A stretch of 64,000 nt of DNA from Nodularia spumigena CCY9414 (GTDB lineage Bacteria > Cyanobacteriota > Cyanobacteriia > Cyanobacteriales > Nostocaceae): positions 4,510,993-4,574,992 of the forward strand of contig NZ_CP007203.1 in NCBI RefSeq assembly GCF_000340565.2, given 5' to 3'. Each line of letters opens with the position of its first letter. Position 1 is the stretch's first letter. Below are positions 36,888 to 46,333 of the stretch, piece after piece. Below the pieces are notes generated by a model. That model was not told the DNA's origin and ran no database searches. It saw only the letters and a list, made by a program, of their open reading frames with translations. Made by a program: the position numbers and the translations under genes.

Positions 36888-39482
36888 TTATTTCCGTTCT
36901 GGAGTTTCCAGATAAGTAAAGCGATATTCATCACTTGAGCCGTCACTAGAACTAGCTTGTGCTAAAATGCCAACACCTATGGCTTCTTTGCGGTCTCCAT
37001 AAGTATCAAATTCAACGCTTACCTGAGTAGCACCAGGTGCTGAAATAGTTTTTAATTTTTGGTATACTTCTTCACGGGTGGGATTAATTCTGCCATCCGG
37101 ACTCAGTTCCGTCAAAGCTTGGAAAAATGACTGTGCTGCGTCATAGGAAGTAAGAGTCCTCCAACTGACTTTTGCTGTTGACCAAAGTTCGATGGCTTTT
37201 TGTGTAAAATCACTGTTAGCAATATCGGCATGAGAAGACACAGCAACTACCATACCATTGGCAAGATTTCCTAGTTTCTCAAACGTTTCTTTGCCATATA
37301 GAACATCTCCTGCTAAGAGTTGCAAATCTCGATTTTCGGATTTTGCATTGTCCTTGGCCTTTTTAGTAATTTCTAGTGCTGTTTCCAGATGGTTACGACT
37401 GGGAGCCAACATCAAAGCTTGCACATTTGCTGCTGTTGCTTTTTTAATGCAATCTTTTGAGTTGGTTTGAGTCGATAAATCACAATACTCTTGAATCAAG
37501 GTAGGTCTTCTATTTGGAGACAATCTCAACAAAGTTCTAGCAAATTCTTCTTTCAAAGATTCACTATATTGACTCTCAGATTCAAAAAGTATTAGTATTT
37601 TTCCTTGTTGCGGCTGATTATTTAAATAGTATTTAGCTAGGTTTGTAGCCGCAATATAGTCATCAGCAGCTGTGCGGAAAACATATTGATTATCTGGATT
37701 TGGCTTCCTCACAGCAGTGCTTGTGGGTGAAATTAAGACAAGTTGTTGTTCTTGATAAATAGCTCCTGCTTTCCAAGTATCGTCGCTTGTAGAGTGTCCA
37801 ATAACTCCTAATATTTGACTATCCTTAAAATATTCTAGTTCTCCTGGAATATTATTATTTTGATTGGAGAGTTTCTTAACTATTTCTGTGAATTTTTCTG
37901 GGTTATTACTATTATCTTTTACTATTATTATCTGAAATACGGGACTATCTGCTGTGCTTTGTATACTTTGAACTTGGGCAACACCACGCAATATTTCTAG
38001 AGCAGTACCACGAAATTCAGGAACACTGGGAATAACAACTGCGATTGTGGGCAGATCACGGGCATTTTGAGCAGCTTTGGAGTTATAATAGTAAATCAAT
38101 GTTTCTGGATCAACTTGACATTTATTTTCGCTATCAGCCGTTTGAACAGCACCTTCTCTAAATTTATCTGTGGCTTCTTTGAAATAATTTTCTGCTTGTC
38201 GAAAACCTGCTACAGAATCTAAAGAGCTAGCCTCTCTAAAGGCATCTATGCCTTTTAGTTTTAACTCATAAGCATCTGTGCATTGTGGGATGCGAGAAGT
38301 TGCTGGGTTCTCATTAATTAAAGCGTTTTCTCCCCGGCTAAAGTATTGGGATAAATGTGGCTCTGATGATGTTGTTTCTATAAAATTTAAAATAATAGCG
38401 ATCGCTACTCCTAATAAAGCCAAACCAGCTAAAATTATCCAACGCCGTTGTTGAGGAAATTTTTTCAGCCAATCGAGCAACGGCTGAAGCGGATTAGGTT
38501 GTTTTTCAGCAAGAGCATCAAGCACGTCTTGGGCAGACTGAGGCCTGTCTCCTTTCTCGTATTTGAGCATTGAGTCTATAACATTGGCAAAATTATGATT
38601 GCTGACATTTGCGTGTTCTTTCCAATTTGAATTAAACAGCAGCTGATTGGGGTTTTTACACCCTGTCAGCAAAGACACACAAGTTGTCGCTAAGGCATAT
38701 AAATCTGATGCAGGAGATACTTCAGCTTGATCGTGTTGCTCAGGTGGCGCAAACGCAGGAGTGAACATCATAGATGTTGTTTCGGCAGATAATCCAGGTA
38801 ATCCTTCTGTTACCTGCTTAACTGCACCAAAATCTATCAAATATAGCTGTCCATCGCTCTGACGGCGCATGATGTTGGCAGGTTTAATATCCCTGTGTAT
38901 AGTTTTTAATTTGTGATCATAATTATGAATATACGTGAGTATTTTTAAAATTTCTTTGAGAATATCGAGAACTTCCGCCTCAGAAAACTTCCTTTGTTTC
39001 TTTAATATCTGAGATAAATTTTCACCTTCGATGTAATCTTGCACCAAATAAAAAAACTTTGGCGGATACTTGCTTGAATCAGCTTCCACCACAAAAAATG
39101 CCCATGCTCTAGGAATTTGTTGATAGTTCAGTTTTGATAGAATCTTCGCTTCACGCTTAAACGATTCTTCCACTCGTTGCATCAGTGTCGAACTCAGGGT
39201 TTGTCTAGGGTGTAACTGTTTAATTACGCGCAGCTCTTTCTCAAAGTCAAGATCCTCTCCTAGAAAAGTTATGCCGATTCCGCCTTGTTCTTGCTCTGAT
39301 ACTAATAACCGTTTTGGCAAGAAACGCCCTTGCAAAATCAAGGGCATTCCGCAATTATGGCAACATATTTTTTTTCTAATATCAGGAGAATCGATATCTT
39401 TCTGTGAAATAAAATTTTGAGGGTGATTACAACCAGGACGAGTACAGAAAACATCAAACTTCTGAGAGGTATCGCTATTCAC
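36888..39482 (-). CDS. Transmembrane Ser/Thr kinase with periplasmic-binding-protein (ABC substrate) sensor domain
   Basis: 864 residues from a GTG start with GAAGGTGAATAAATT before it. N-terminal zinc ribbon (CTRPGC near 13-18, CCHNCG near 40-45). Kinase domain ~50-330 with Lys in LRVIKQL, HRDIKPANIM near 197, LIDFGAV near 214 and the activation-segment PAFAPPEQ. One membrane helix near 350 (IILAGLALLGVAIAIIL). The exterior part has a helical repeat region (~390-470) and a type 1 periplasmic-binding fold (~475-800: TIAVVIPSVPEFRGTALEIL, GVIGHSTSDDTWKAG, LISPTST). This is the known cyanobacterial fusion of kinase and branched-chain amino-acid-type binding protein, with sensing outside and signalling inside. 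The downstream STAND NTPase gene is a candidate partner. Confidence 0.88.
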   Translation of the reverse strand: MNSDTSQKFDVFCTRPGCNHPQNFISQKDIDSPDIRKKICCHNCGMPLILQGRFLPKRLLVSEQEQGGIGITFLGEDLDFEKELRVIKQLHPRQTLSSTLMQRVEESFKREAKILSKLNYQQIPRAWAFFVVEADSSKYPPKFFYLVQDYIEGENLSQILKKQRKFSEAEVLDILKEILKILTYIHNYDHKLKTIHRDIKPANIMRRQSDGQLYLIDFGAVKQVTEGLPGLSAETTSMMFTPAFAPPEQHDQAEVSPASDLYALATTCVSLLTGCKNPNQLLFNSNWKEHANVSNHNFANVIDSMLKYEKGDRPQSAQDVLDALAEKQPNPLQPLLDWLKKFPQQRRWIILAGLALLGVAIAIILNFIETTSSEPHLSQYFSRGENALINENPATSRIPQCTDAYELKLKGIDAFREASSLDSVAGFRQAENYFKEATDKFREGAVQTADSENKCQVDPETLIYYYNSKAAQNARDLPTIAVVIPSVPEFRGTALEILRGVAQVQSIQSTADSPVFQIIIVKDNSNNPEKFTEIVKKLSNQNNNIPGELEYFKDSQILGVIGHSTSDDTWKAGAIYQEQQLVLISPTSTAVRKPNPDNQYVFRTAADDYIAATNLAKYYLNNQPQQGKILILFESESQYSESLKEEFARTLLRLSPNRRPTLIQEYCDLSTQTNSKDCIKKATAANVQALMLAPSRNHLETALEITKKAKDNAKSENRDLQLLAGDVLYGKETFEKLGNLANGMVVAVSSHADIANSDFTQKAIELWSTAKVSWRTLTSYDAAQSFFQALTELSPDGRINPTREEVYQKLKTISAPGATQVSVEFDTYGDRKEAIGVGILAQASSSDGSSDEYRFTYLETPERK

Positions 39483-39978
39483 AATTTATTCACCTTCAGC
39501 TTTACTTTGGCTAGATTAGCTACACACTTGATAAAAAACAAATTGTTTTAGTTTAGCACTCTACTGTATGGTGTGTGTGGTACATGACAAATTTACCAAT
39601 CAATACTTAGGTTTTTACTTGAACTTACATTTACCTCCTCAGAATTTTTCTTTACGTATTAATTCTGAACCATAGTCATATTTTTGGCAATATGCGTAAA
39701 CTTGCATTTTTGGCAAGAAGAATATTCTATAGATTGCATAGAAATAAGTCTATAAAAGCTCCCGTCAGATTAAATTTGAAACCCTAATTTTGAGGTTAGT
39801 CCGCGTAGGAAGTTGGGCGAAGCTACTTCGACAAGGCTCAGTACAAGTCAGTTGAGCCGCGGAATTTGTGTAGATGGTTCCGCGACTTCTAGCGGCGATT
39901 TTAATTATTTCCGGTAATAATTAAAATCGCTCACGTTTTAGCAACAAGTATGCCAAACATAACTTGGCACTTCAACCA
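39483..39978. other. Intergenic region with repeats and a long hairpin
   Basis: About 500 bp without a gene. The first 290 bp upstream of the kinase gene are AT-rich and should hold its promoter. From ~39800 there is GC-richer repeat-like DNA (AAGCTACTTCGACAAGGC, GAGCCGCGG ... CCGCG) ending in a perfect 15-bp hairpin at 39895-39930. Confidence 0.55.
39895..39930. terminator. Perfect 15-bp inverted repeat downstream of the secreted-protein gene
   Basis: GCGATTTTAATTATT (39895-39909) pairs exactly with 39916-39930 around a six-base loop. It lies 48 bp past the stop of the minus-strand gene 39979-40587. No T tract follows, so it may be a processing or stability element rather than a classic terminator. 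Confidence 0.55.
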
Positions 39979-40587
39979 TTAATAAACATCCCAATTTGAA
40001 TAAGTAATGTTCTCAGGATAAACCCGAAAAGAATCGAAGAAGTTAACAGATTCTGTGGTTAACTCATTTTTTGTTAAAGTCCCCATCAAATAAAAACGCT
40101 GATTCACCAGAAATGCCCGATATTTTCCCAGAGTTCCATCAGAATGTTGCATGAGTAACTCCAATCCAGGATGTTGATTAATTACTAGATTAGTAGTTTG
40201 AATAATCTTGCCATCAAGACCAATACTTTCCCTCATTGCACTTTGTAACACTTGCCGCAACTGTGGAATAGGTATCCTGGAAGCTTGTGGAAAGTTTCTG
40301 TGTATGACCATGTACACGGACTCAGTAGCACTGACAGATATCAATTGATCGGCTGTATTTGTTACAGTTTTACCGGGCATCAAAATTTTAAAATCCCGAT
40401 TTGGACCCCAATATGTATCGTTTTCAGCAATGAGAATAGGCTGTTTGGGTGTCCGGACTTTAGTAGTACTAGATACTGATTCAATGGCAGAAATGGATGG
40501 ATTAACCAAGGCTACTGCTGGGTTCTGCGTGCCAAGAACTAGTACAAAAGAAGTGGCAGCTATAGTTAGAGGATTTGTAAATAGCAT
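39979..40587 (-). CDS. Secreted hypothetical protein
   Basis: 202 residues with a likely signal peptide (MLFTNPLTIAATSFVLVLGTQ; cleavage near AVA, residue ~25). The mature part has no recognised domain; it contains WGPNRDFKILMPGKTV, AMRESIGLDGKIIQTTNLVI and LGKYRAFLVNQRFYLMGTLT, a pattern of mixed alpha/beta seen in small periplasmic proteins of cyanobacteria. The ATG is preceded by a good ribosome-binding site (AAGGAGA). It appears to be transcribed alone; a hairpin lies downstream. Confidence 0.65.
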   Translation of the reverse strand: MLFTNPLTIAATSFVLVLGTQNPAVALVNPSISAIESVSSTTKVRTPKQPILIAENDTYWGPNRDFKILMPGKTVTNTADQLISVSATESVYMVIHRNFPQASRIPIPQLRQVLQSAMRESIGLDGKIIQTTNLVINQHPGLELLMQHSDGTLGKYRAFLVNQRFYLMGTLTKNELTTESVNFFDSFRVYPENITYSNWDVY

Positions 40588-40797
40588 GACTGTATCTCCT
40601 TATGGATGTTAAATTGATATCTCTTCGCTGAACTATAATTAAAGGTTTACCACGTATAAAAAAGTCAGAGCAACCCTCAGTTTTGGCTCAGAAAAAGTTC
40701 ATTTAATCATCACAAAGGAGTAGGGGGTAGGGCAGTACCGTTCAGTTAAGGTTGCCCATTCCTGTTCCCTATTTAAGAAAAAGTTGCGAGTATTTAC

Positions 40798-42078
40798 TTA
40801 AATTTGCAGCAAGTTAGCGATCGCCTGCGGTAGTGGCAGCACAATAATAATCAACAATGCCATTGCCATCAAGCCTAAAATGTCACGTTTATTATCGAGT
40901 TCCGTGACATCATTCAAGGCAGGTTCATCAATTAAGGGGATGAATAATAAGATAATTGCCCAGAGCAAAAATCCTTGCTGCACTAAAGAGAGCAGTAGTA
41001 ATAATAAGCGGGAAATTTGACCAATGACTATTGCGGTTTTCTGCCCAAACATCGCATGAACGATGTGACCTCCATCTAATTGTCCTACAGGCATCAAATT
41101 CAAAGCTGTGACGATTAGTCCCAGAAAACCAGCGATCGCTATAGGATGAAGGTTAATTGCTGATGTTGCAGTTAACTGGCTTCCTAATGCTAGTTTGGAG
41201 AGCAATGCTAATAAAATTGAAGATTTGGGATTGAGAGCTTCCGGGTTTAATAGTCCTGTTTGGTTAGTCATAGTCACCACTTCCGAATTAACCAAACCCC
41301 AGAGGAGTAAGGGTAAAGTGATCACAAAACCTGCCAGTGGTCCAGCAATGCTGACATCAAATAAAGCTTTGCGATGAGGAATTGGACTACGCATTTGAAT
41401 AAATGCGCCAAAAGTGCCTAAAAAGACGGGCAGAGGAATAAAATAAGGCAGTGTCGCCCGAATTTTGTAGTATCGCGCTGTCAAATAATGACCAAGTTCG
41501 TGGATACCCAAAATAGTCATCAGCCCTAAAGCATAGGGCAATCCTTGCCACAAAATACTGGGGTCAGATGCGAGTTGTTTGGCATCAGCGCCGGCGATGG
41601 TCGCGCCCACCAAAGTAGTAGTGACTAAAGTAGCTATTACCAAAAATAAAGCTAATCCTGGACGTGTGATTTGGTCTGGCTGGCTGGTATTTCTGGTTGC
41701 TTGAGTATTAGGAACAAGTACAAAGAAAGGTTTGCCATTGAAACCTTCTTGAAAAATCAGTAGAAAGCGATCGCCAAATTCTGCTTCAATATTGGCCTTA
41801 ATCTGCTGATAAGCCTGAGTCGGTGTTGTTCTGATCTGACCCCGACAGATCACAGCCTGGGGTCTATACTCAATATTGTGGATATAGTAAACAGACCAGG
41901 GAAAACAATTTCTGAGTTGGGTTTCTTCCGTTGGTTCAATGGGACGCACTGGTACTGATTCTGCGGTAGGATGGATAGCCGATTGTGATTCTATAGTCTG
42001 GGGTTGAGTTTGTGTATCTCTTAGTGTTCTCCGACCCCATTGAAACAATAGCCAGTTTGACACTCTCAGGTTTGACAC
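40798..42078 (-). CDS. Site-2-protease-like M50 metalloprotease (EGY1 type)
   Basis: 426 residues with seven to eight membrane helices. The zinc motif HELGH sits in MTILGIHELGHYLTARYY (near 193-210) and the second metal ligand in LNLMPVGQLDGGHIVHAMFG (near 330-349). The N-terminal soluble region (~1-125) and the overall layout match the EGY1/Slr-type M50 proteases of cyanobacteria and chloroplasts, which cleave membrane-bound substrates within the bilayer. The start is uncertain: no ATG precedes the conserved region, and two GTG codons (42078 and 42063) sit in a direct repeat GTGTCAAAC. The longer one is listed. The C-terminal helix ends a few residues before the stop. Confidence 0.85.
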   Translation of the reverse strand: MSNLRVSNWLLFQWGRRTLRDTQTQPQTIESQSAIHPTAESVPVRPIEPTEETQLRNCFPWSVYYIHNIEYRPQAVICRGQIRTTPTQAYQQIKANIEAEFGDRFLLIFQEGFNGKPFFVLVPNTQATRNTSQPDQITRPGLALFLVIATLVTTTLVGATIAGADAKQLASDPSILWQGLPYALGLMTILGIHELGHYLTARYYKIRATLPYFIPLPVFLGTFGAFIQMRSPIPHRKALFDVSIAGPLAGFVITLPLLLWGLVNSEVVTMTNQTGLLNPEALNPKSSILLALLSKLALGSQLTATSAINLHPIAIAGFLGLIVTALNLMPVGQLDGGHIVHAMFGQKTAIVIGQISRLLLLLLSLVQQGFLLWAIILLFIPLIDEPALNDVTELDNKRDILGLMAMALLIIIVLPLPQAIANLLQI

Positions 42079-42284
42079 ACAGAGATTCTTTAATTAACGA
42101 GCTAACTTGCTCTGGCAGGATTACTCCAACCGGAGTAGAGGTCAATTCTCATAAAGCGTAAATTCCGGTATGCCCTACCGTACTCAAGGAGTTTTTGATA
42201 TTTTCAGTCTTGCCAAAATCTCGCTTTCCTCAACTCGCACGATTAGCTTATATCTTAGCACCTTTTCAGTTTCGGTTTTTGCCC

Positions 42285-42938
42285 ATGCACGCCTTACCTC
42301 AACAGCCAAGTCAGACAGCTAAACAACCGCGTCCGGTGTTAGATAATATCTTTGCCTTTCCACCAAATCGGGACACATTAGGGGGAACCTCTTACCTGAT
42401 TGTGGGAAATGAAGGCAATATCCTGATAGATTCTCCTGCGGACGATGCCACAAATCAAGATTTTATGCGATCGCATGGTGGAGTGCGTTGGTTATTTATT
42501 ACTCATCGAGATGCGATTGGTAAAACAGCAGAAATTCAGCAAACCTTTGGCTGCGAAGTGCTGATTCAAGAGCAAGAAGCATATTTATTACCTGGATTAA
42601 CTGTCACCAGCTTTACCCAGGAATTCACACTCAATTCCAAATCTAGGGTAATTTGGACACCTGGCCATTCCCCCGGTTCATCTTGCCTTTACTACAGTGA
42701 TTTAGGCGGTGTGATATTTTCTGGCCGCCATTTAGTTCCCAACCAGGAAGGTGAGCCAGTGCCTTTTCGCACAGCCAAAACCTTTCACTGGCCTAGACAA
42801 ATTAAAAGTCTGAAATTAATCCTAGAAAGTTTTACACCAGAAACACTCCAGTACATTTGTCCCGGTGCTAACACTGGCTTCCTCCGAGGGAAACGTGTCA
42901 TAGATAATGCTTACCATCGTCTAGTCATTAGTCATTAG
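42285..42938 (+). CDS. Metallo-beta-lactamase-fold protein without the canonical metal motif
   Basis: 217 residues from the ATG at 42285 (a TTG at 42195 would add 30 residues). The fold is recognisable: GGTSYLIVGNEGNILIDSP near 34-52, WLFITHRDAIGKTAEI near 69-84, VIWTPGHSPGSSCLYY near 122-137, GVIFSGRHLV near 142-151 and ICPGANTGFLRG. The normal HxHxDH motif is replaced by THRDAIGK, leaving one histidine and one aspartate, while the later TPGHSPGS histidine is kept. It may be a reduced-metal or non-catalytic member; cyanobacterial relatives with this divergence exist. The stop codon lies inside a GTCATTA heptad array. Confidence 0.78.
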   Translation: MHALPQQPSQTAKQPRPVLDNIFAFPPNRDTLGGTSYLIVGNEGNILIDSPADDATNQDFMRSHGGVRWLFITHRDAIGKTAEIQQTFGCEVLIQEQEAYLLPGLTVTSFTQEFTLNSKSRVIWTPGHSPGSSCLYYSDLGGVIFSGRHLVPNQEGEPVPFRTAKTFHWPRQIKSLKLILESFTPETLQYICPGANTGFLRGKRVIDNAYHRLVISH

Positions 42939-42973
42939 TCATTAGTCATTAGTCATTGGTCATTGGTCATTGG
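42924..42973. repeat. GTCATTA/GTCATTG heptad array, includes the MBL gene stop
   Basis: About seven tandem heptads. The last codons and stop of the upstream gene (VISH then TAG at 42936-42938) are read from the array. Confidence 0.92.
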
Positions 42974-42979
42974 GAAGTT

Positions 42980-43165
42980 ACCCTCTTGTCCCCCCTGCAC
43001 CCTGCACCCTGCCCCCTGCACCCTGCCCCCCTGCACCCTGCCCCCTGCCTCTTGTCCCCCCTGCACCCTGCACCCTGCCCCCTGCCTCTTGTCCCCCCTG
43101 CACCCTGCACCCTGCCCCCCTGCCTCTTCTTACTCCCTACTCCCCACTCCCCACTCCCGCCAAGA
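42980..43165. repeat. C-rich heptad arrays (CACCCTG / CCCCTGC, then CTCCCCA)
   Basis: A ~150-bp strongly strand-asymmetric block of CCCTGCA/CCCTGCC heptads, organised as about three longer units each opening with CTTGTCCCC, followed by a short CTCCCCA array. All three frames are open because the repeats lack stops, which is not evidence of coding. The end of ctpA is read from the final part. Confidence 0.92.
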
Positions 43166-44390
43166 CGGAATTTGTTTTCAATAATTCCACAGCTGCTTGA
43201 TATTGCAAATCAGCTTCTGTGGAAATTTGGGCGCGGGTAATTGATTCTTGGGAAATCACGGTATCTGGCTTAATGCCTAATTTATTAATATCCCGATGCT
43301 GAGGTGTTTCATACTTAGCAATGGTGACTGCTAATCCAGAACCATCGGATAATTCAAACAAGGACTGAATTAAGCCTTTACCAAAGGTAGTTTCCCCGAC
43401 CAAGGTGGCACGACCGTTATCTTGCAGCGCTCCGGCGAGAATTTCACTGGCGCTGGCGGTTCCTTCATTGACTAAAATCACCAGAGGATCGTCTGTCAAG
43501 GCTGGGCCAAATGATTCAAAACTGCCCTGAATACCTTGGCGATTTACCGTGTAGACGATGGTACCGGAATTCAACCACAGACGGGCAATTTCAATTCCTG
43601 ATTGTAATAACCCTCCAGGATTATTTCGCAAATCTAAAATATATGCAGCTGCGCCTTTTTTCTCTAAACTAGAAATAGCGTGTGCTAATTCCATTGAGGC
43701 GTTAGCGTTGAATTGAGTCAGGCGCAGGTAGCCAATGGGCGTACCTTGAGGAGAAAAACGCAGGTCTGCTACCACAGGGTTAAGCTCAATGCGATCGCGC
43801 ACTATTCTGACTTCTTTTTCTCCTATCCCATCTCGTTCAATCAAAAGCGTGACGGAACTACCAACAGGCCCCCGCATTCTGGTCGCTGCTTCGTCAAGAG
43901 TCAAATTTTCTGTGAGAATGCCTTCAATTTTGAGAATGCGATCGCGAGGTTTAATCCCGGCTGCATCTGCTGGTGAATCCAGAATGGGAGTCACTACTTC
44001 CAGCTTTCCCGTCTCTGGATTGAGCGCAATTTGCAACCCCACCCCAGTCAATTCACCAGAAGTACTCACCTGCAAACTGCGGTACTGCTGCGGGTCTAAA
44101 AAGCGGGTAAAAGGATCACCCAAAGTCTTGAGCATTTTCTGAATGGCTGCATAAGCGGCTTCATTATTTTTGAGCGGCTTCTCCAGCGCTTTTTGCCTAG
44201 CCTGCGACCAATTTTGATGATTAAAGGTCTCATCTAAATAAGTCCGATTGACAATTCGCCAAACTTCTGAAACTAATTTTTGCTCATCCGTTAAAGCTGC
44301 TGCTGGTTGGACCAGAGCGCCCAGCGCCAACCAAAATGCCACTAGCAGTGAAAATCCTAGCCGAAAAACCTGTTTTTGCATGAACCCCAT
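43137..44390 (-). CDS. ctpA: Carboxyl-terminal processing protease CtpA (S41)
   Basis: About 417 residues from the ATG at 44390 (a TTG lies two codons earlier). Signal peptide at ~1-32 (cleavage near AAA). Order: N-terminal helical part with LDPQQYRSL, PDZ domain (~95-180: GVGLQIALNPETGKLEVV, SPADAAGIKPRDRILKI), then the S41 catalytic core with LDLRNNPGGLL (~250), catalytic serine in VNEGTASASEILAGALQ (~308-324) and lysine in VGETTFGKGLIQ. CtpA removes the C-terminal extension of the D1 precursor in the thylakoid lumen and allows assembly of the oxygen-evolving cluster. Divergent petB lies on the other side, a frequent arrangement in cyanobacteria. The last residues are encoded by heptad repeats. 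Confidence 0.92.
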   Translation of the reverse strand: MGFMQKQVFRLGFSLLVAFWLALGALVQPAAALTDEQKLVSEVWRIVNRTYLDETFNHQNWSQARQKALEKPLKNNEAAYAAIQKMLKTLGDPFTRFLDPQQYRSLQVSTSGELTGVGLQIALNPETGKLEVVTPILDSPADAAGIKPRDRILKIEGILTENLTLDEAATRMRGPVGSSVTLLIERDGIGEKEVRIVRDRIELNPVVADLRFSPQGTPIGYLRLTQFNANASMELAHAISSLEKKGAAAYILDLRNNPGGLLQSGIEIARLWLNSGTIVYTVNRQGIQGSFESFGPALTDDPLVILVNEGTASASEILAGALQDNGRATLVGETTFGKGLIQSLFELSDGSGLAVTIAKYETPQHRDINKLGIKPDTVISQESITRAQISTEADLQYQAAVELLKTNSVLAGVGSGE

Positions 44391-44877
44391 TTCCAAATTC
44401 CACCTGATCCCAAATTGCCGAAAAATGCTGCCGAAAAATGCCTAGCACCGCAGGGCGGAAGTTAAAAGTCAAAAGTCAAAAGTCAAAAACCTTATTCTAT
44501 AGGCTTTTCATTGACTTAGAATTGTGGTTTTATTTCCGCAGACCTGTACTAGTTACCTCGTCGTTGATGAAATCTATATCTCAACTATGTTACTTTTTTT
44601 ATAGAAGTGTTGCATTCCTCTCATCAACTTGTTGAAAAACTGATGAAATGCATTCCACTGATGAAAACGATAAGATCGACTTGGTGTACAGCATTTTGGG
44701 TGTTGGGTTGCCAAGAGAACGCAATATATTCCATATTTACAGAGTGTTAAGTTTCTGAAAAGTCTTATCATTCTGAAGGCTCAAAAGCCAACAAACAAAC
44801 TCCCCTTTGTGAAAATCCCAAACTTGTTAATTGGGAGATTGATCAACCGCAACCGATTTTTAGGAACTTGAGATTGT
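44391..44877. promoter_or_regulatory. Divergent promoter region of ctpA and petB
   Basis: About 490 bp between divergent genes. It contains AGTCAAA heptads (about 44462-44488) and otherwise AT-rich DNA. Promoters for both genes must lie here; I cannot assign -35/-10 boxes safely. Confidence 0.55.
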
Positions 44878-45525
44878 ATGGCCAACGTTTACGACTGGTT
44901 TGAGGAGCGCTTAGAACTGGAAGCGCTCGCTGAGGACGTAACTAGCAAGTATGTCCCTCCCCATGTAAATATTTTTTATTGCTTGGGCGGAATTACCCTA
45001 GTTTGCTTTCTGATTCAGTTTGCTACTGGATTTGCGATGACCTTCTACTATAAGCCCACAGTGGCTGAAGCTTACTCTTCGGTAGAGTACATCATGAATG
45101 ATGTCAGCTTCGGCTGGCTGATTCGCTCTATTCATCGCTGGTCTGCCAGCATGATGGTGTTAATGATGATTCTGCACACCTTCCGGGTGTACCTCACAGG
45201 TGGCTTCAAAAAGCCCCGTGAGTTGACTTGGGTAAGTGGTGTCATCCTAGCTGTAATCACCGTTTCTTTTGGTGTGACAGGCTATTCCCTACCTTGGGAT
45301 CAAGTTGGTTACTGGGCTGTAAAAATCGTTAGTGGCGTACCAGAAGCAATTCCCGTAGTTGGTGTTTTTATTTCTGATATGTTACGCGGTGGTTCTAGTG
45401 TTGGTCAAGCAACGCTGACTCGCTACTATAGCGCTCACACCTTTGTACTACCTTGGTTAATTGCGGTGTTCATGCTGTTCCACTTCTTGATGATCCGCAA
45501 GCAAGGTATTTCCGGTCCTTTGTAA
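44878..45525 (+). CDS. petB: Cytochrome b6
   Basis: 215 residues, the standard length. Four membrane helices with two pairs of heme-ligating histidines ([38 protein letters not shown]), the conserved [11 protein letters not shown] cysteine near residue 35 that binds heme c_n, and [14 protein letters not shown]. Core subunit of the cytochrome b6f complex of the thylakoid membrane, shared by photosynthetic and respiratory electron transport. petD follows after about 300 bp. Confidence 0.98.
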   Translation: MANVYDWFEERLELEALAEDVTSKYVPPHVNIFYCLGGITLVCFLIQFATGFAMTFYYKPTVAEAYSSVEYIMNDVSFGWLIRSIHRWSASMMVLMMILHTFRVYLTGGFKKPRELTWVSGVILAVITVSFGVTGYSLPWDQVGYWAVKIVSGVPEAIPVVGVFISDMLRGGSSVGQATLTRYYSAHTFVLPWLIAVFMLFHFLMIRKQGISGPL

Positions 45526-45829
45526 TCTGATAATTAAGCCAAAATGCAAAAAGGCCACAGCTTTCAGTTTCCAGATGCAGATGTTTGTTTTAAACTTATG
45601 AGAAATGAGCAAATAATATCTTATAAGCGACAATAAGAGCAAAGACTTGTATTTGAAGCTGAAAGCTGTAAACCCCAACCGCAAAGCGGAATTCAAAAGT
45701 CAAAAGTCAAAAGTCAAAAATGATTTGAGATGGTTGTGCTATTTACTCCGTGCTGTAATGGGTTGGTCTAAACGCTGATGGCTGATACAAATGCTTTAAC
45801 CGAATTTGAGCAGGAGAGCGCATTAAAAT
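45526..45829. other. petB-petD spacer
   Basis: About 300 bp, with an AGTCAAA heptad array at about 45692-45719 and an inverted stretch near 45556-45666 (AGCTTTCAGTTTCCAGATG ... ATTTGAAGCTGAAAGCT). Its position, near petD, may affect the relative level of the two messages. There is no gene. Confidence 0.55.
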
Positions 45830-46312
45830 ATGTCAACGCAAAAAAAACCCGATCTGAGTGATCCTCAGTTAAGAGCTAAACTCGCCAAGGGCATGGGTCA
45901 CAATTACTATGGTGAACCCGCTTGGCCTAATGACTTACTGTATGTATTTCCCATTGTGATCATGGGTTCATTTGCTTGTATTGTGGCTCTAGCTGTGCTA
46001 GACCCTGCAATGACAGGTGAACCAGCAAATCCTTTTGCTACACCTTTGGAAATTTTACCAGAATGGTATTTGTATCCTGTATTCCAGATTTTGCGATCGC
46101 TTCCTAACAAACTTTTAGGAGTGTTAGCAATGGCTGCTGTGCCTCTGGGACTCATTCTCGTTCCTTTTATTGAGAACGTGAACAAGTTCCAAAACCCCTT
46201 CCGTCGTCCAGTGGCGACCACAGTGTTCCTCTTTGGTACACTTGTCACCCTGTGGCTCGGTATTGGTGCTGCTTTACCATTGGATAAATCCTTGACATTG
46301 GGATTGTTCTAA
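45830..46312 (+). CDS. petD: Cytochrome b6f complex subunit IV
   Basis: 160 residues, standard length. Starts [36 protein letters not shown]; has [21 protein letters not shown], the PEWY motif of the Qo site, and three membrane helices. Together with cytochrome b6 it forms the quinone-binding core of the b6f complex. Lies 304 bp after petB in the same direction. Confidence 0.98.
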   Translation: MSTQKKPDLSDPQLRAKLAKGMGHNYYGEPAWPNDLLYVFPIVIMGSFACIVALAVLDPAMTGEPANPFATPLEILPEWYLYPVFQILRSLPNKLLGVLAMAAVPLGLILVPFIENVNKFQNPFRRPVATTVFLFGTLVTLWLGIGAALPLDKSLTLGLF

Positions 46313-46333
46313 GCTAGGCAGCAAATAGCCTTT

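Noticed and set aside
40798..42078. ATG start for the M50 protease
   Set aside because: No in-frame ATG precedes the conserved N-terminal part; the choice is between two GTG codons within a direct repeat and stays open.
42956..43240. Three overlapping open frames of 73-94 codons rich in Pro, Cys, Leu and His
   Set aside because: They exist only because the C-rich heptad repeats lack stop codons; every frame is open and no start signal or protein-like composition is seen.
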